Assembly: GCF_023715465.1 (NCBI RefSeq)
Contig: NZ_JAMBOE010000015.1
Coordinates: 62,001 to 126,000 of the forward strand
Reading direction: 5' to 3'
DNA from: Paenibacillus macerans
Lineage (GTDB): Bacteria > Bacillota > Bacilli > Paenibacillales > Paenibacillaceae
Length of the DNA stretch: 64,000 bases
Shown: one piece after another, positions 50,598-58,896 of the stretch
Layout of the letters: each line of letters opens with the position of its first letter
Numbering within the stretch: the first letter of the stretch is position 1
Notes under the pieces: generated by a model
What the model was told of the DNA's origin: nothing
Database searches by the model: none
What the model saw: only the letters and a program-made list of their open reading frames with translations
Made by a program: the position numbers and the translations under genes

Positions 50598-51381
50598 CAA
50601 TGGCCATCCCTCCTTCTTCCGCTGTTTCGAGATCCCGCCAAATTTCCTGAAACAATTCGTTGAATCCCGCTTCTTCCCGGGCATAAAACGGCTGGGCCTC
50701 ACGGATATTGTCCGGGACGGTATACGTGCTCCGGATTCTGCCCGGCTTTGGGGCCAGCACGATGACCCGGTCGCTGACGGCGATCGCTTCGGACAAATCA
50801 TGCGTGACGAGCACGCCTGTTTTTTTTCGCTGCTTCAGCGTGCCGGCGACGAGGTCCTCCAGCTGCAGCTTCGTCTGGTAATCAAGCGCCGAAAACGGCT
50901 CGTCGAGCAGCAGTACTTCCGGATCGGTGGCCAGCGTCCGTACGAGCGCCACCCGTTGGCGCATGCCCCCCGACAATTGGCCGGGGTACAGGCCCGCCGT
51001 ATCGCCAAGTCCCATCTCGGCCAGCAAATCCCGCGTCATTCGCTCCGTTTCCTGCGTCAAGCGTCCGGTGAGCTCAAGACCGATCACGGCGTTGCTGAAA
51101 ATGGTCCGCCACGGGAACAAATAATCCTGCTGCAGCATATAGCCTACTTTCGGGGTCGGTTTGGTTACCGGCTTGCCGTGTAGCAGCACCTCCCCCCGGG
51201 AAGGGGCCAGCAGCCCGGCCATTACGGAGAGCAGCGTGGTCTTTCCGCATCCGCTGGGACCGACCAGGCTAATGAATTCACCGGATTCCACGGTCAAATT
51301 CATCTTTTGCAGGGCTAGCACGGCTTCCCGATCGGTCACGTATACCAGATCCATATTCTTCAGTTCCAAGACAGGCAACAA
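50551..51381 (-). CDS. ABC transporter ATP-binding protein, SsuB/TauB type
   Basis: About 276 residues. Walker A GPSGCGKTT, Q-loop MLQQDYLFPWR, signature LSGGMRQRVALVR, Walker B VLLLDEPFSALD and H-loop VLVTHDLSEAI are complete. The PWR after the Q-loop is typical of the nitrate/sulfonate/taurine importer ATPases. The start is probably one of two adjacent TTG codons (51381 or 51378) behind AAAAGGAG, not the longer frame at 51420. A 214-bp gap separates it from the lipoprotein gene. Confidence 0.9.
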   Translation of the reverse strand: MLPVLELKNMDLVYVTDREAVLALQKMNLTVESGEFISLVGPSGCGKTTLLSVMAGLLAPSRGEVLLHGKPVTKPTPKVGYMLQQDYLFPWRTIFSNAVIGLELTGRLTQETERMTRDLLAEMGLGDTAGLYPGQLSGGMRQRVALVRTLATDPEVLLLDEPFSALDYQTKLQLEDLVAGTLKQRKKTGVLVTHDLSEAIAVSDRVIVLAPKPGRIRSTYTVPDNIREAQPFYAREEAGFNELFQEIWRDLETAEEGGMAIDAGGCNAFAGSRTFA

Positions 51382-51436
51382 AGCGCTCACGCTCCTTTTC
51401 CGTGTATAGAGGTAGTTCAAAAAGTCATCTTTTGAA

Positions 51437-51480
51437 GATATAAGGAAGAGTTGACTACTAAGTATTGTCTTCCTTATATC
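51437..51480. repeat. Long inverted repeat between lipoprotein and ATPase genes
   Basis: GATATAAGGAAGA (51437-51449) and TCTTCCTTATATC (51468-51480) are perfect 13-bp arms with an 18-nt loop. Downstream at 51525-51538 is a smaller dyad ACGTC-GATA-GACGT. The sequence TCTTCCTTATATCGCAA (51468-51484) recurs exactly at 59950-59966. It may be a processing or attenuation site inside the transporter operon. Confidence 0.6.
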
Positions 51481-51595
51481 GCAAGAAAAACTACCGCTAA
51501 TCGCGGTCTGTCTTCCTTGAATATACGTCGATAGACGTTTTTCTTATCACGAAGCAGGTCAGGAAGTGGTCTCGACGTCGAATCTAAATGTCGGT

Positions 51596-52615
51596 TTACC
51601 GGCCAGAGGCTGCAGCTGCGGATTGTACCGCTTTTTCGGCAAACTTGTTGTCGGCCAGATTCTTAAGCTCCACCCGTTCGTTTAATTCCCCGGCGCTCTC
51701 CATCACATCGAGCAGGTTGTTCCAGGCATCCTCGGCCAAGGCCGGCGTTTCGGCATAAGTTTCTTGCTCCAGATAACGCTTGACGGAGCTGGCCAAAATA
51801 TCTTGATCCGTGTCTTTGAAAAAAGGCGCGATCGTTGCGGCCGTTTCCTCCGGCGTATGCTCCTGGACCCAGCGCTGTGCTTTATGGATCGCATTGGTGA
51901 ATTTCTGCACCACTTCCGAGTGATCTTTGATAAAGCTTTGTTTGCTCATAAACACCGTGTAGGGCAGTTTGCCGCTTTCCGTACCGAAGGAGGCGACGAC
52001 ATGGCCTTTACCCTCCCGTTCGATGATGGAGGCTTGCGGCTCGAACAGTTGGACGAACTGGCCGGTGCCCGAGATAAATGCGGCGGTGATGTTGGCGAAA
52101 TCGATGTTTTGAATCAGTTCCAAATCTTGATGCGGGTCGATTCCTTGCTTGCGCAGGGTGAACTCGCCGGCCATTTGCGGCATCCCGCCTTTTCGTTGGC
52201 CAAGAAAGACGCTCCCCTTCAATTTATCCCAGTCGAATTCGCCGGTATCTTCCCTGGACACGAGGAAAGTTCCGTCCGTTTGCGTCAGCTGGGCAAAATT
52301 GATCACCGGATCGTCCGAACCCTGTTGATAGACGTAAATCGACGTTTCCGCCCCGACCAGCGCCACATCCACGGCCCCGGACAGCAGCGCGGTCATCGTT
52401 TTATCTCCGCCCGAAGTTGTCTGCAGCTCCACATCAAGCCCTTCTTCCTTGAAAAAACCTTTTTCAAAGGCAACGTATTGAGGGGCATAAAAAACGGAAC
52501 GGGTCACTTCCCCGACCTTTACCTTTTGAGTTTGGCCACCATGACCGCAGCCGCTTAAAGCCGCGCCAAGCAGCAGCACGATGGCCAGCCATAATGCCAT
52601 ACGGCGCTTCATCAT
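51596..52615 (-). CDS. ABC transporter substrate-binding lipoprotein, NMT1/SsuA-like
   Basis: About 339 residues from the ATG at 52615 (MMKRRMALWLAIVLLLGAAL), behind GGAAGGAG, with lipobox ALSGC. The mature part reads KVKVGEVTRSVFYAPQYVAFEKG and LLSGAVDVALVGAETSIYVYQQ, typical of NMT1/THI5-like binding proteins for sulfonates, nitrate or pyrimidine precursors. It resembles Bacillus YtlA, whose YtlACD operon lies near the carbonic anhydrase ytiB in B. subtilis, as here. The ligand is unproven. A repeat-rich spacer lies upstream. Confidence 0.87.
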   Translation of the reverse strand: MMKRRMALWLAIVLLLGAALSGCGHGGQTQKVKVGEVTRSVFYAPQYVAFEKGFFKEEGLDVELQTTSGGDKTMTALLSGAVDVALVGAETSIYVYQQGSDDPVINFAQLTQTDGTFLVSREDTGEFDWDKLKGSVFLGQRKGGMPQMAGEFTLRKQGIDPHQDLELIQNIDFANITAAFISGTGQFVQLFEPQASIIEREGKGHVVASFGTESGKLPYTVFMSKQSFIKDHSEVVQKFTNAIHKAQRWVQEHTPEETAATIAPFFKDTDQDILASSVKRYLEQETYAETPALAEDAWNNLLDVMESAGELNERVELKNLADNKFAEKAVQSAAAASGR

Positions 52616-52704
52616 CACGTTCACACTCCTTCCAACTTGCCGGATACTTAATAGTATGCTAATGCCCAGCAAAAGGTTAAGGACTGGAGTGACCCCGGGG
52701 CTTG

Positions 52705-52888
52705 ATTGGAAAAAATCCAATAGATTGACGGAAATCGGCCGCCATTTTGAGCTCTCATTGGAGAATATCCAATAGATTCCCTCAAATCGCCCGTTTTGGG
52801 GATTTCCAAGCCTCATCTACTGGAAAATATCCAATCAGGCGGCTGCATTTTCCAATTTTCATCCATTTCTATTGGAAAATATCCAATC
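52705..52888. repeat. Four-copy array of ATTGGA-N5-TCCAAT dyads
   Basis: Copies at 52705, 52757, 52819 and 52872 (spacings 52, 62, 53 bp). Each is a 17-bp palindrome ATTGGA-AAATA-TCCAAT (copy 3 begins ACTGGA), the first two followed by AGATT and the last two by CAG. The sequence between copies is not conserved. Confidence 0.85.
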
Positions 52889-52911
52889 AGCAAAAAACCC
52901 CCAATCGCATA

Positions 52912-52975
52912 TGGATTGGAGGTTTCGCAACTATGGATTGGGGGTTTCGCCACTATGGATTGGAGGCTTGCATCG
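52912..52975. repeat. Three 22-bp tandem repeats (ATGGATTGG unit)
   Basis: Units start at 52912, 52934 and 52956 with exact 22-bp period; each reads ATGGATTGG then GGG or AGG, TTTCGC or CTTGC, and a short tail. They follow the dyad array and end before the carboxypeptidase stop. Confidence 0.8.
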
Positions 52976-52991
52976 TCCGGCTACCGGCCGT

Positions 52992-54509
52992 TTACAGCCC
53001 GTAGATGCTTTTGAATTTTTGTTCCAGGTAATCGGCCAAATAGTCGGGATTCAAGTCTTCCCCGGTCACCGCCTTGATGATTTCCGCCGGCTTGCGGCTT
53101 TTGCCGTATTTGTAGATTTTGTCGGTCAGCCATTCCTTGACCGGCTGGAAGTTGCCGGCCTCCACCAGAGCATCAAGCTCCGGGATTTCCTGGCGCAGCG
53201 TGCCTGCGATTTGAGCGGCGTACATGTTGCCGAGCGCGTAGGAAGGGAAGTAGCCAAACAGCCCGCCGGACCAATGCACATCCTGCAGCACGCCGACCCC
53301 GTCGTCCGGCGGCGTCAAGCCGAGGTACGATTGATACTTCTCATTCCATACTTTAGGCAGTTCGCTGACCGGCAGCCCTTCATTAAAGAGCATCTTCTCG
53401 ATCTCATAGCGAATGATGATGTGCAGATTGTAGGTCAGTTCATCCGCTTCGATCCGGATCAGCGAATTCTCCGCGCGGTTTACCGCCCGGAAAAACGCCT
53501 CCGCGGTCACATCTTTAAGCTGCTCGGGAAAATGCTGCTGCAAATCGCCGAAATAACGGTTCCAGAATGCCGGGCTGCGGCCGATGAAGTTTTCCCAGAA
53601 CCGGGATTGCGATTCATGAATGCCCATCGACGTTCCCTGCCCCAACGGGGTTTCAGCAAGCTCATCGGCCACATTTTGTTCGTATAACGCGTGTCCGCCT
53701 TCGTGCAGCGAGCTGAAAATCGCGCTGGCCACGTCATCCTTTTTGTAGTTCGTCGTAATCCGCACATCGCCGTGGTTGATCGTCGTTTCGAACGGATGGA
53801 CCGTTTCGTCAACCCGCCCCGCCCCGAAATCGTAGCCGATTTGCTCCAGGAGGAACAAGCTGAACTTCTCCTGCTGCCTTATGTCATACTGCTCCTTCAG
53901 GAACGCCGACTCCAGCTTGTTCGGCGCGTTCGTCACCGCTTCGACAAGCGGCACGAGCCGGTCGCGCAGCTGTCCGAACACCTGGTCCAGCTTCTCCACG
54001 GTCAAATCCGGTTCATACATATGTAGCAGCGTATCGTAACGAGTCGCTTTCGGTCCCCAATAATCGATGAATTCCTGGGTTTTCTCCACGATTTGGGTTA
54101 AGTAAGGCGCAAAGCCCGGAAAATCGGCGTTTTCCTTGAAGTCCTCCCATAGCGTTTCAGCGTGCGCCGTCAGTTCGGTGTAAGCCTGGAACTTTTCCGG
54201 GGGAATTTTAACGCTGCGCTCATACTCTTCTTGTACGTCAAGCACCATTCTCCGCTGAGTATCGTCCAGTTCGTCCATAACCGCCGGCTGGCTTAAAAAG
54301 CTAAGATACTCGCCCATTTCCGGCGAAGTCTCCATTTTGAACGCTTCCGTCGACAACAGTCCGATCGATCTCGCGCGGGTTTCCGCCCCTTTTCTCGGCG
54401 CGCCGGTGCGCAAATCCCAGTTCATCAGCGCGACCGCTTCATGATAACTCTGAATTTTTTCCAGAAGTCCGCGAAAAAGCTCCCACTTTGCTGCCGTTTC
54501 CTGTTTCAT
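52992..54509 (-). CDS. M32 family metallocarboxypeptidase (Taq type)
   Basis: About 505 residues from the ATG at 54509 (MKQETAAKWELFRGLLEKIQ) behind AAAGGTGGGG. The zinc motif HEGGH is in SSLHEGGHALYEQN, with a downstream Glu ligand in GIHESQSRFWENFIGRS. Family features PYEIEK-like IIIRYEIEKMLFNEGL and VHWSGGLFGYFPSYALGN are present. These cytoplasmic enzymes remove C-terminal residues of broad specificity; B. subtilis YpwA is the analogue. It is transcribed alone and divergent from the HesB-like gene. Confidence 0.93.
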   Translation of the reverse strand: MKQETAAKWELFRGLLEKIQSYHEAVALMNWDLRTGAPRKGAETRARSIGLLSTEAFKMETSPEMGEYLSFLSQPAVMDELDDTQRRMVLDVQEEYERSVKIPPEKFQAYTELTAHAETLWEDFKENADFPGFAPYLTQIVEKTQEFIDYWGPKATRYDTLLHMYEPDLTVEKLDQVFGQLRDRLVPLVEAVTNAPNKLESAFLKEQYDIRQQEKFSLFLLEQIGYDFGAGRVDETVHPFETTINHGDVRITTNYKKDDVASAIFSSLHEGGHALYEQNVADELAETPLGQGTSMGIHESQSRFWENFIGRSPAFWNRYFGDLQQHFPEQLKDVTAEAFFRAVNRAENSLIRIEADELTYNLHIIIRYEIEKMLFNEGLPVSELPKVWNEKYQSYLGLTPPDDGVGVLQDVHWSGGLFGYFPSYALGNMYAAQIAGTLRQEIPELDALVEAGNFQPVKEWLTDKIYKYGKSRKPAEIIKAVTGEDLNPDYLADYLEQKFKSIYGL

Positions 54510-54647
54510 GGCAATCCCCACCTTTACTCAGAATTAACTGCTACTCTTGATGATACTTTTAACAAAACGTATAATCAAATTTTAAGGCGGGTTTGTTTAA
54601 TTTTTGAGATATTTGACTTCCAGACAAAAAGGAGGGGCTTAGGCGAG

Positions 54648-54971
54648 ATGAAAGTGACTCTTAATCCGGCCGCGGAAAAACTTATTTCGGCGTCCCTGGG
54701 CGAAACACCGGGCATGCTGCGCATCGTGTACGATACGGAAAACTGCGGCTGCGGCATGAGCGGGGTTCCCGCTTTGCAGCTCGTTTCCAAACCAGGCGAT
54801 TACGATATCCCTATGGAAAACGACGTTTATCCGTTTTGGATCGACCGGATGCAGGCTGTTTTTTTTGAAGAAGAACTGACCTTAAGCGGCGAGGAAACGA
54901 CCGGAACCTTCCGGCTTGACGGCAAATCACAATTTTATAAATCGAATATTCGCCTGATCGACCAGCGGTAA
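54648..54971 (+). CDS. HesB/IscA-like iron-sulfur biogenesis family protein
   Basis: 107 residues beginning MKVTLNPAAEKLISASLGET, with the HesB-like fold but with Cys only in NCGCGM near 36-41 and none at the usual C-terminal Cys-x-Cys. It is of the Bacillus YqkB type (PF01521), whose function is unclear. The frame extends upstream into the divergent gene, but the ATG at 54648 follows AAAGGAGGGG, which fixes the start. It is 29 bp upstream of the carbonic anhydrase gene and probably co-transcribed. Confidence 0.82.
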   Translation: MKVTLNPAAEKLISASLGETPGMLRIVYDTENCGCGMSGVPALQLVSKPGDYDIPMENDVYPFWIDRMQAVFFEEELTLSGEETTGTFRLDGKSQFYKSNIRLIDQR

Positions 54972-55000
54972 TCCAAAGTTTATTTAAGGAGGCGTGTCCA

Positions 55001-55564
55001 ATGACTCAACTTGACACCATATTGGAGTTTAACCGGCAATTTGTAGCAGACAAAGAATACGAAAAATATATAACGGGTAAATTCCCCGAGAAAAAAATGG
55101 CCATCGTCACCTGTATGGACACGCGTCTCGTAGAGCTGCTCCCGAAAGCGATGAACCTGCGCAACGGCGATGTCAAGCTGATCAAAAACGCGGGGGCGCT
55201 GATTTCCCATCCCTTCGGCAGCGTGATGCGCAGCTTGCTGGTCGCGATTTACGAACTTCACGCGCAAGAAGTTTACATCGTCGGTCACACCGGATGCGGG
55301 ATGGCGTCGCTCAATTCGGACCGTATGATCGGATCGATGCGCGAACGCGGCATTTCCGAAGACGTGCTGAATACGCTGGAAAATTCCGGTATCAAGCTGA
55401 ACAACTGGCTGCGCGGCGTTGACAATGAGAAGGAAGGCGTCATTCAAACCGTCAACTTGGTCAAAAAACATCCACTTCTCCCCGCCGGCATTCCCGTTCA
55501 CGGGATGCTGATCGACTCGACGACGGGTGAACTGGAAGTCATCGTCAACGGCAACGAAGAGTAG
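55001..55564 (+). CDS. Beta-class carbonic anhydrase (YtiB-like)
   Basis: 187 residues. The zinc ligands are Cys38 (TCMDTR, with the Asp40-Arg42 pair), His96 and Cys99 (VGHTGCGM). The pattern and short length fit the type II/clade D beta enzymes such as Bacillus YtiB. It interconverts CO2 and bicarbonate in the cytoplasm. An AAGGAGG ribosome site precedes the ATG at 55001. It lies between the HesB-like and PatB-like genes in one plus-strand run. Confidence 0.92.
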   Translation: MTQLDTILEFNRQFVADKEYEKYITGKFPEKKMAIVTCMDTRLVELLPKAMNLRNGDVKLIKNAGALISHPFGSVMRSLLVAIYELHAQEVYIVGHTGCGMASLNSDRMIGSMRERGISEDVLNTLENSGIKLNNWLRGVDNEKEGVIQTVNLVKKHPLLPAGIPVHGMLIDSTTGELEVIVNGNEE

Positions 55565-55618
55565 CAGGAATATAAGGATCACATCGAAGTGTACGAAGCG
55601 GAAAGGGTGTTAACACAA

Positions 55619-56797
55619 ATGAATTATCAGTTCGACGAACGCACGCAACGCAAAGGAACCTGTTGCGAGAAATGGGATCTCGGCAAACAGCTGTTCGGCG
55701 ATCCCGACGTGCTTCCCTTGTGGGTGGCCGATATGGATTTCAAATGTCCGCCGGCGGTGATCGACGCGGTCACCGAACGGGCCAAGCTTGGAATCTATGG
55801 ATATACGTTTAGACCTCAGGAATATCTGGAGGCGATTATCGGCTGGTTCGGCAGACGGCATGGGTGGCAGCTGAACGCTTCCTGGATCACCAATACTCCC
55901 GGGGTCGTTCCTGCGCTAAGCGTCGCTGTCCAGTCGCTGACGGAACCGGGGGACAGCGTTATTTTGCAGCCTCCGGTTTATAACCCCTTTTTCGATGTGA
56001 TCGTGAAGAACGGTCGCAAGGTGGCCGAAAATCCGCTGGTTTTGGAGGACGGCACCTACCGGATGGATTACGGGCATCTGGAAAGCTTGATGCAGCAGGG
56101 TGCCAAGCTGATGCTGCTCTGCAACCCGCACAATCCCGGCGGACGAGTCTGGACGAAAGCGGAATTGGAACGATTGGGAGAGCTATGCGATCAGTACGGG
56201 GTGAAGGTCGTTTCGGATGAAATCCATTGCGATCTCGTGTTCCCCGGCAACCGCCATTATCCGTTCGCCTCGTTGTCGCCGGAGCATGCGGACATGACCA
56301 TCACTTGCCTGGCGCCGTCCAAAACGTTTAACATTCCCGGACTGGCCAGCTCGTTCACCGTCATTTCCAACCCGCAGCTGCGGCAAAAATTTACCGACCG
56401 GATCGATGCCTTGGCTATCGGGGCGGTGAATTATTTCGGCCCTTCGGCCACGATCGCCGCGTATAATGAAAGCGAAGATTGGCTGGAAGCGGTGCTGGAG
56501 TACATCGGCGCCAACCGGGATTTTGCGGTCGGCTTCTTGGCCGAGCGTCTGCCGATGCTGGCCCCGGTCCGCTCGGAGGGGACCTACCTGCTCTGGCTCG
56601 ACTGCCGTGCTTTGGGAGTTGACGGAGCCGCCTTGAAACGGCTGATGTACAGGGAGGCTAAAGTCGCTTTTACCGAAGGCTCCGTCTACGGGCAAAGCGG
56701 CGAAGGTTTCCTGCGCATCAACCTTGCCTGCCCGCGCGAGCTGCTGACCGAAGCGCTGGAACGGTTCGCCGCGGCAGTGGCGGCGCAAACGAAATAA
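55619..56797 (+). CDS. patB: PatB/MalY-type C-S lyase (cystathionine beta-lyase)
   Basis: 392 residues, fold-type I PLP enzyme: DVLPLWVADMDFKCPPAV, NTPGVVPALSVAVQSLTEPGD, LLCNPHNPGGRVW, VVSDEIHCDLVFPG and the PLP lysine in CLAPSKTFNIPGL. The family cleaves cystathionine or cysteine conjugates to pyruvate, ammonia and a thiol. The ATG at 55619 is likely, although AAAGGG is distant (12 bp); in-frame GTGs at 55589 and 55607 are alternatives. It follows the carbonic anhydrase by 54 bp and ends before a strong terminator. Confidence 0.9.
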   Translation: MNYQFDERTQRKGTCCEKWDLGKQLFGDPDVLPLWVADMDFKCPPAVIDAVTERAKLGIYGYTFRPQEYLEAIIGWFGRRHGWQLNASWITNTPGVVPALSVAVQSLTEPGDSVILQPPVYNPFFDVIVKNGRKVAENPLVLEDGTYRMDYGHLESLMQQGAKLMLLCNPHNPGGRVWTKAELERLGELCDQYGVKVVSDEIHCDLVFPGNRHYPFASLSPEHADMTITCLAPSKTFNIPGLASSFTVISNPQLRQKFTDRIDALAIGAVNYFGPSATIAAYNESEDWLEAVLEYIGANRDFAVGFLAERLPMLAPVRSEGTYLLWLDCRALGVDGAALKRLMYREAKVAFTEGSVYGQSGEGFLRINLACPRELLTEALERFAAAVAAQTK

Positions 56798-56805
56798 ATG
56801 TCAAT

Positions 56806-56833
56806 AGAACCTGGCCCAGCCGCCAGGTTCTTT
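56806..56833 (+). terminator. Terminator after patB
   Basis: AGAACCTGGC (56806-56815) pairs with GCCAGGTTCT (56822-56831), then TT. It closes the HesB-carbonic anhydrase-patB unit. Confidence 0.8.
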
Positions 56834-56840
56834 ATGCGAT

Positions 56841-56890
56841 CCGCGATGATCCGCGATTATCCGCGATTATCCGCGATTATCCGCGATATT
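56841..56890 (+). repeat. Five tandem 10-bp repeats (CCGCGATTAT)
   Basis: CCGCGATGAT, three exact CCGCGATTAT and CCGCGATATT run head to tail with 10-bp period, 24 bp before the AraC-family start codon. A partial copy (GCGAT) precedes. It may be an operator array or a slippage-prone microsatellite. Confidence 0.85.
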
Positions 56891-56913
56891 GCCTGCGAAG
56901 GGGGAACGCTTTT

Positions 56914-57846
56914 ATGCCAACGCAAATCCATACGCTTTTTCGCCCCAATCAAGCCAACGGAAGAGATCCGGCTTACCGGTACCGGGAGCTCCCTCCTTCC
57001 CCGATGCTGGCTCCGTTCGTTTCATGTTATTGGCAGAGCGAACCTGCTGGCGAAGGAGACTCCATGCGGGAACATCAAGTTCAAGATTTGCGGTTAAACT
57101 TAAACCAGGCACTTCCGCACAAGGAAGAGGCGATTGACCGGGTAATCCCGGACGGCTGCAGCGATATTTTATTTTCCCATGATCTCAAGCGGAATCGCTA
57201 TAGCGTGCTGTATTGCGGATTGTCAGATGAGCCCTTTGCGATTCATTACGACCGGGACTATCCCGTGCGGAAATTCGGCATCCGTTTTTTCCCCGGAGGA
57301 GCCTACACGCTGCTCGGCTTGCCGCTGCGGGAACTCACCAACACGCTGGTTGAACTTGACCTCATTTGGCCGGGAATGACGGCAGGAACGGCAACTCGGA
57401 TATTTGCGGAAACTTCGTTTCGCGGCAGAGTTGGCATTGCCGAACAATTTCTGCTGTCCGCTATGCGGATGGATGGTGCCGGCCGTGAAAACCAGATTCG
57501 TAATCTACTGCACCGCATTTTTGTTTCCGGCGGAAAAATGAGCGTCCAGGAGTTGGCCGAAAAAGAAGTGATCAGCACGCGCCAACTGAACCGCATCTTT
57601 CTGAACCGGATCGGGACGAGCCCTAAAAAGTTCAGTGAAATCGTGCGTTTTCAGGCGGTGGTTCAGTCCATCCGGAATCGCCCCGAAATGGACGGACCAT
57701 CCCTCGCTTTCAAGTACGGTTATTTTGATCAAGCGCATATGATCCGTGAGTTTAAGCGATATTACGGCCGTGCTCCGATGGCGGCGGCCCGGGAATTCGG
57801 CGGCATGTCTGATTTTTACAATCCCCTCCCCTGTGCGGCCGATTAA
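56914..57846 (+). CDS. AraC-family transcriptional regulator
   Basis: 310 residues. The C-terminal 95 residues have the two helix-turn-helix units (SVQELAEKEVISTRQLNRIF, SLAFKYGYFDQAHMIREFKR) and end RAPMAAAREFGG. The N-terminal 150 residues (LAPFVSCYWQSEP, VIPDGCSDILFS, FGIRFFPGGAYTLLGLP) match the DUF6597-like sensor common in regulators beside stress or VOC genes. The ligand is unknown. The ATG at 56914 follows AAGGGGG. It is 49 bp upstream of the VOC gene, a likely target or operon partner. Confidence 0.9.
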   Translation: MPTQIHTLFRPNQANGRDPAYRYRELPPSPMLAPFVSCYWQSEPAGEGDSMREHQVQDLRLNLNQALPHKEEAIDRVIPDGCSDILFSHDLKRNRYSVLYCGLSDEPFAIHYDRDYPVRKFGIRFFPGGAYTLLGLPLRELTNTLVELDLIWPGMTAGTATRIFAETSFRGRVGIAEQFLLSAMRMDGAGRENQIRNLLHRIFVSGGKMSVQELAEKEVISTRQLNRIFLNRIGTSPKKFSEIVRFQAVVQSIRNRPEMDGPSLAFKYGYFDQAHMIREFKRYYGRAPMAAAREFGGMSDFYNPLPCAAD

Positions 57847-57895
57847 AATAAAAATGGAGCAAGCACATCCATATGTACAAGGAGGCTCAATTCCT

Positions 57896-58312
57896 ATGAA
57901 ACCGCGTATTACAGTCATTACGATCGGCGTGGATGACCTGGAAAAGTCGGTGAAGTTTTACCGCGACGGTCTGGGATTCCCGACCGAAGGCATTGTCGGA
58001 CAAGAGTTTGAGCATGGCGCCGTGGCGTTTTTCGACCTGGAGTCGGGGATCCGGCTCGCCCTGTTCAGCCGCAAAAATCTGGCCCATGATGCGCAAATTC
58101 CCCAAACCTCGGCCAGTCCTAGCGAATTTTCGCTGGGCCACAATGTAAGCAGCAAGGAAGAGGTGGACCGGGTCATGATGGAAGCCGAACAGGCCGGCGC
58201 CACCATCACCGTGCCGGCGCACGACACGTTTTGGGGCGGCTATTCGGGTTATTTCCAGGACCCCGACGGCCATCTGTGGGAAGTTGTCTGGAATCCGGCT
58301 TGGGAGAATTAA
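57896..58312 (+). CDS. VOC-family (glyoxalase/bleomycin-resistance) protein
   Basis: 138 residues from the ATG at 57896 behind AAGGAGG. Two beta-alpha-beta-beta-beta modules are visible: ITVITIGVDDLEKSVKFYRD with AVAFFDLESGIRLALFSR, and SLGHNVSSKEEVDRVMMEAE with GYSGYFQDPDGHLWEVVWNP. The last Glu is a usual metal ligand. The reaction is unknown; many relatives act in resistance or lyase reactions. It is downstream of and co-directional with the AraC regulator. Confidence 0.9.
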   Translation: MKPRITVITIGVDDLEKSVKFYRDGLGFPTEGIVGQEFEHGAVAFFDLESGIRLALFSRKNLAHDAQIPQTSASPSEFSLGHNVSSKEEVDRVMMEAEQAGATITVPAHDTFWGGYSGYFQDPDGHLWEVVWNPAWEN

Positions 58313-58337
58313 GAAAGTCCGTCCCAACGGGATCAAC

Positions 58338-58457
58338 TGCAAAAGTGCATTCTATTTTCCCGAAATTACGATTTTAGAGCGATTGAAATGCAAATGTGCA
58401 TCTCATTTTGGGCTATATGATAAAAAGTAACTTTTAACCGGAAATGAACTGCACTTT
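58338..58457. repeat. Spaced array of TGCA-type dyads, left part
   Basis: TGCAAAAGTGCA (58338-58349), TGCAAATGTGCA (58389-58400) and the truncated TGCACTTT (58450-58457), with spacings 51 and 61 bp. The third copy is split by the IS3 element; its remainder TTTTGCA is at 59871-59877. Confidence 0.8.
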
Positions 58458-58463
58458 CCCCAC

Positions 58464-58475
58464 GGCCCCCTAATT
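58464..58475 (+). repeat. IS3 element left inverted repeat core
   Basis: GGCCCCCTAATT, followed a few bases on by GGAGTC, matches the complement of the right end. Confidence 0.8.
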
Positions 58476-58531
58476 GAATTGGAGTCCTGCCCTACAATAT
58501 ATTATTGTATTTCTAAGGGAGGACGAACAGT

Positions 58532-58858
58532 ATGCGGCGATCAAGTAAGCTATACGAGGAAGTGCGTATCGAAGTGGTGCGTGAAGCCATGTCGGGGATC
58601 AAGGTGGGGGTGCTGGCCCGGAAGTATAACCTCCACCCGGAAACGATTCGCAACTGGATCCGAACGTATCGGGATGAAGTGGATATCCACGAACTACCAC
58701 CGGCGGACCATCATCTTCAAGAGCTCAAGCGGCTTCAGGACGTGGAAGTGAAATACGAAAAGGCGATGAAGGTGCTGGGTGAAAAGGAACTCGAAATCGA
58801 GATCCTGCGAGAACTCCTAAAAAAGAAGAACCCTGCTTATCTGAAAAATTTGAAATAG
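58532..58858 (+). CDS. IS3-family transposase OrfA
   Basis: 108 residues: a helix-turn-helix (EVRIEVVREAMSGIKVGVLA, YNLHPETIRNWIRTY) and a C-terminal leucine-zipper-like helix (VEVKYEKAMKVLGEKELEIE) ending in LLKKKNP. It binds the element's ends. The start at 58532 follows GGGAGGA. The ending region contains the A-AAA-AAG heptamer at 58819-58825, so part of the ribosomes should enter the orfB frame. Confidence 0.92.
   Translation: MRRSSKLYEEVRIEVVREAMSGIKVGVLARKYNLHPETIRNWIRTYRDEVDIHELPPADHHLQELKRLQDVEVKYEKAMKVLGEKELEIEILRELLKKKNPAYLKNLK
58819..58825 (+). promoter_or_regulatory. Programmed -1 ribosomal frameshift site
   Basis: The heptamer A AAA AAG is in phase with orfA codons CTA AAA AAG. 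A -1 slip enters the orfB frame, which is open from here through the orfB GTG with no stop, giving an OrfAB transposase as in many IS3-family elements. Confidence 0.75.
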
Positions 58859-58896
58859 CCGACCGCTTTATTAAGCAGGGGAACACCGCAGCTCTT

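Larger units (their letters stand above)
52616..52991. other. Repeat-filled spacer upstream of the ABC transporter
   Basis: About 375 bp without a convincing gene. It holds four dyads of the ATTGGA type (52705-52888) and three 22-bp repeats (52912-52975). The transporter promoter should lie near 52630-52700, but no clear -35/-10 pair is visible. Confidence 0.6.

Noticed and set aside
56841..56890. CRISPR array
   Set aside because: The repeats are 10 bp with no spacers and no cas genes nearby.
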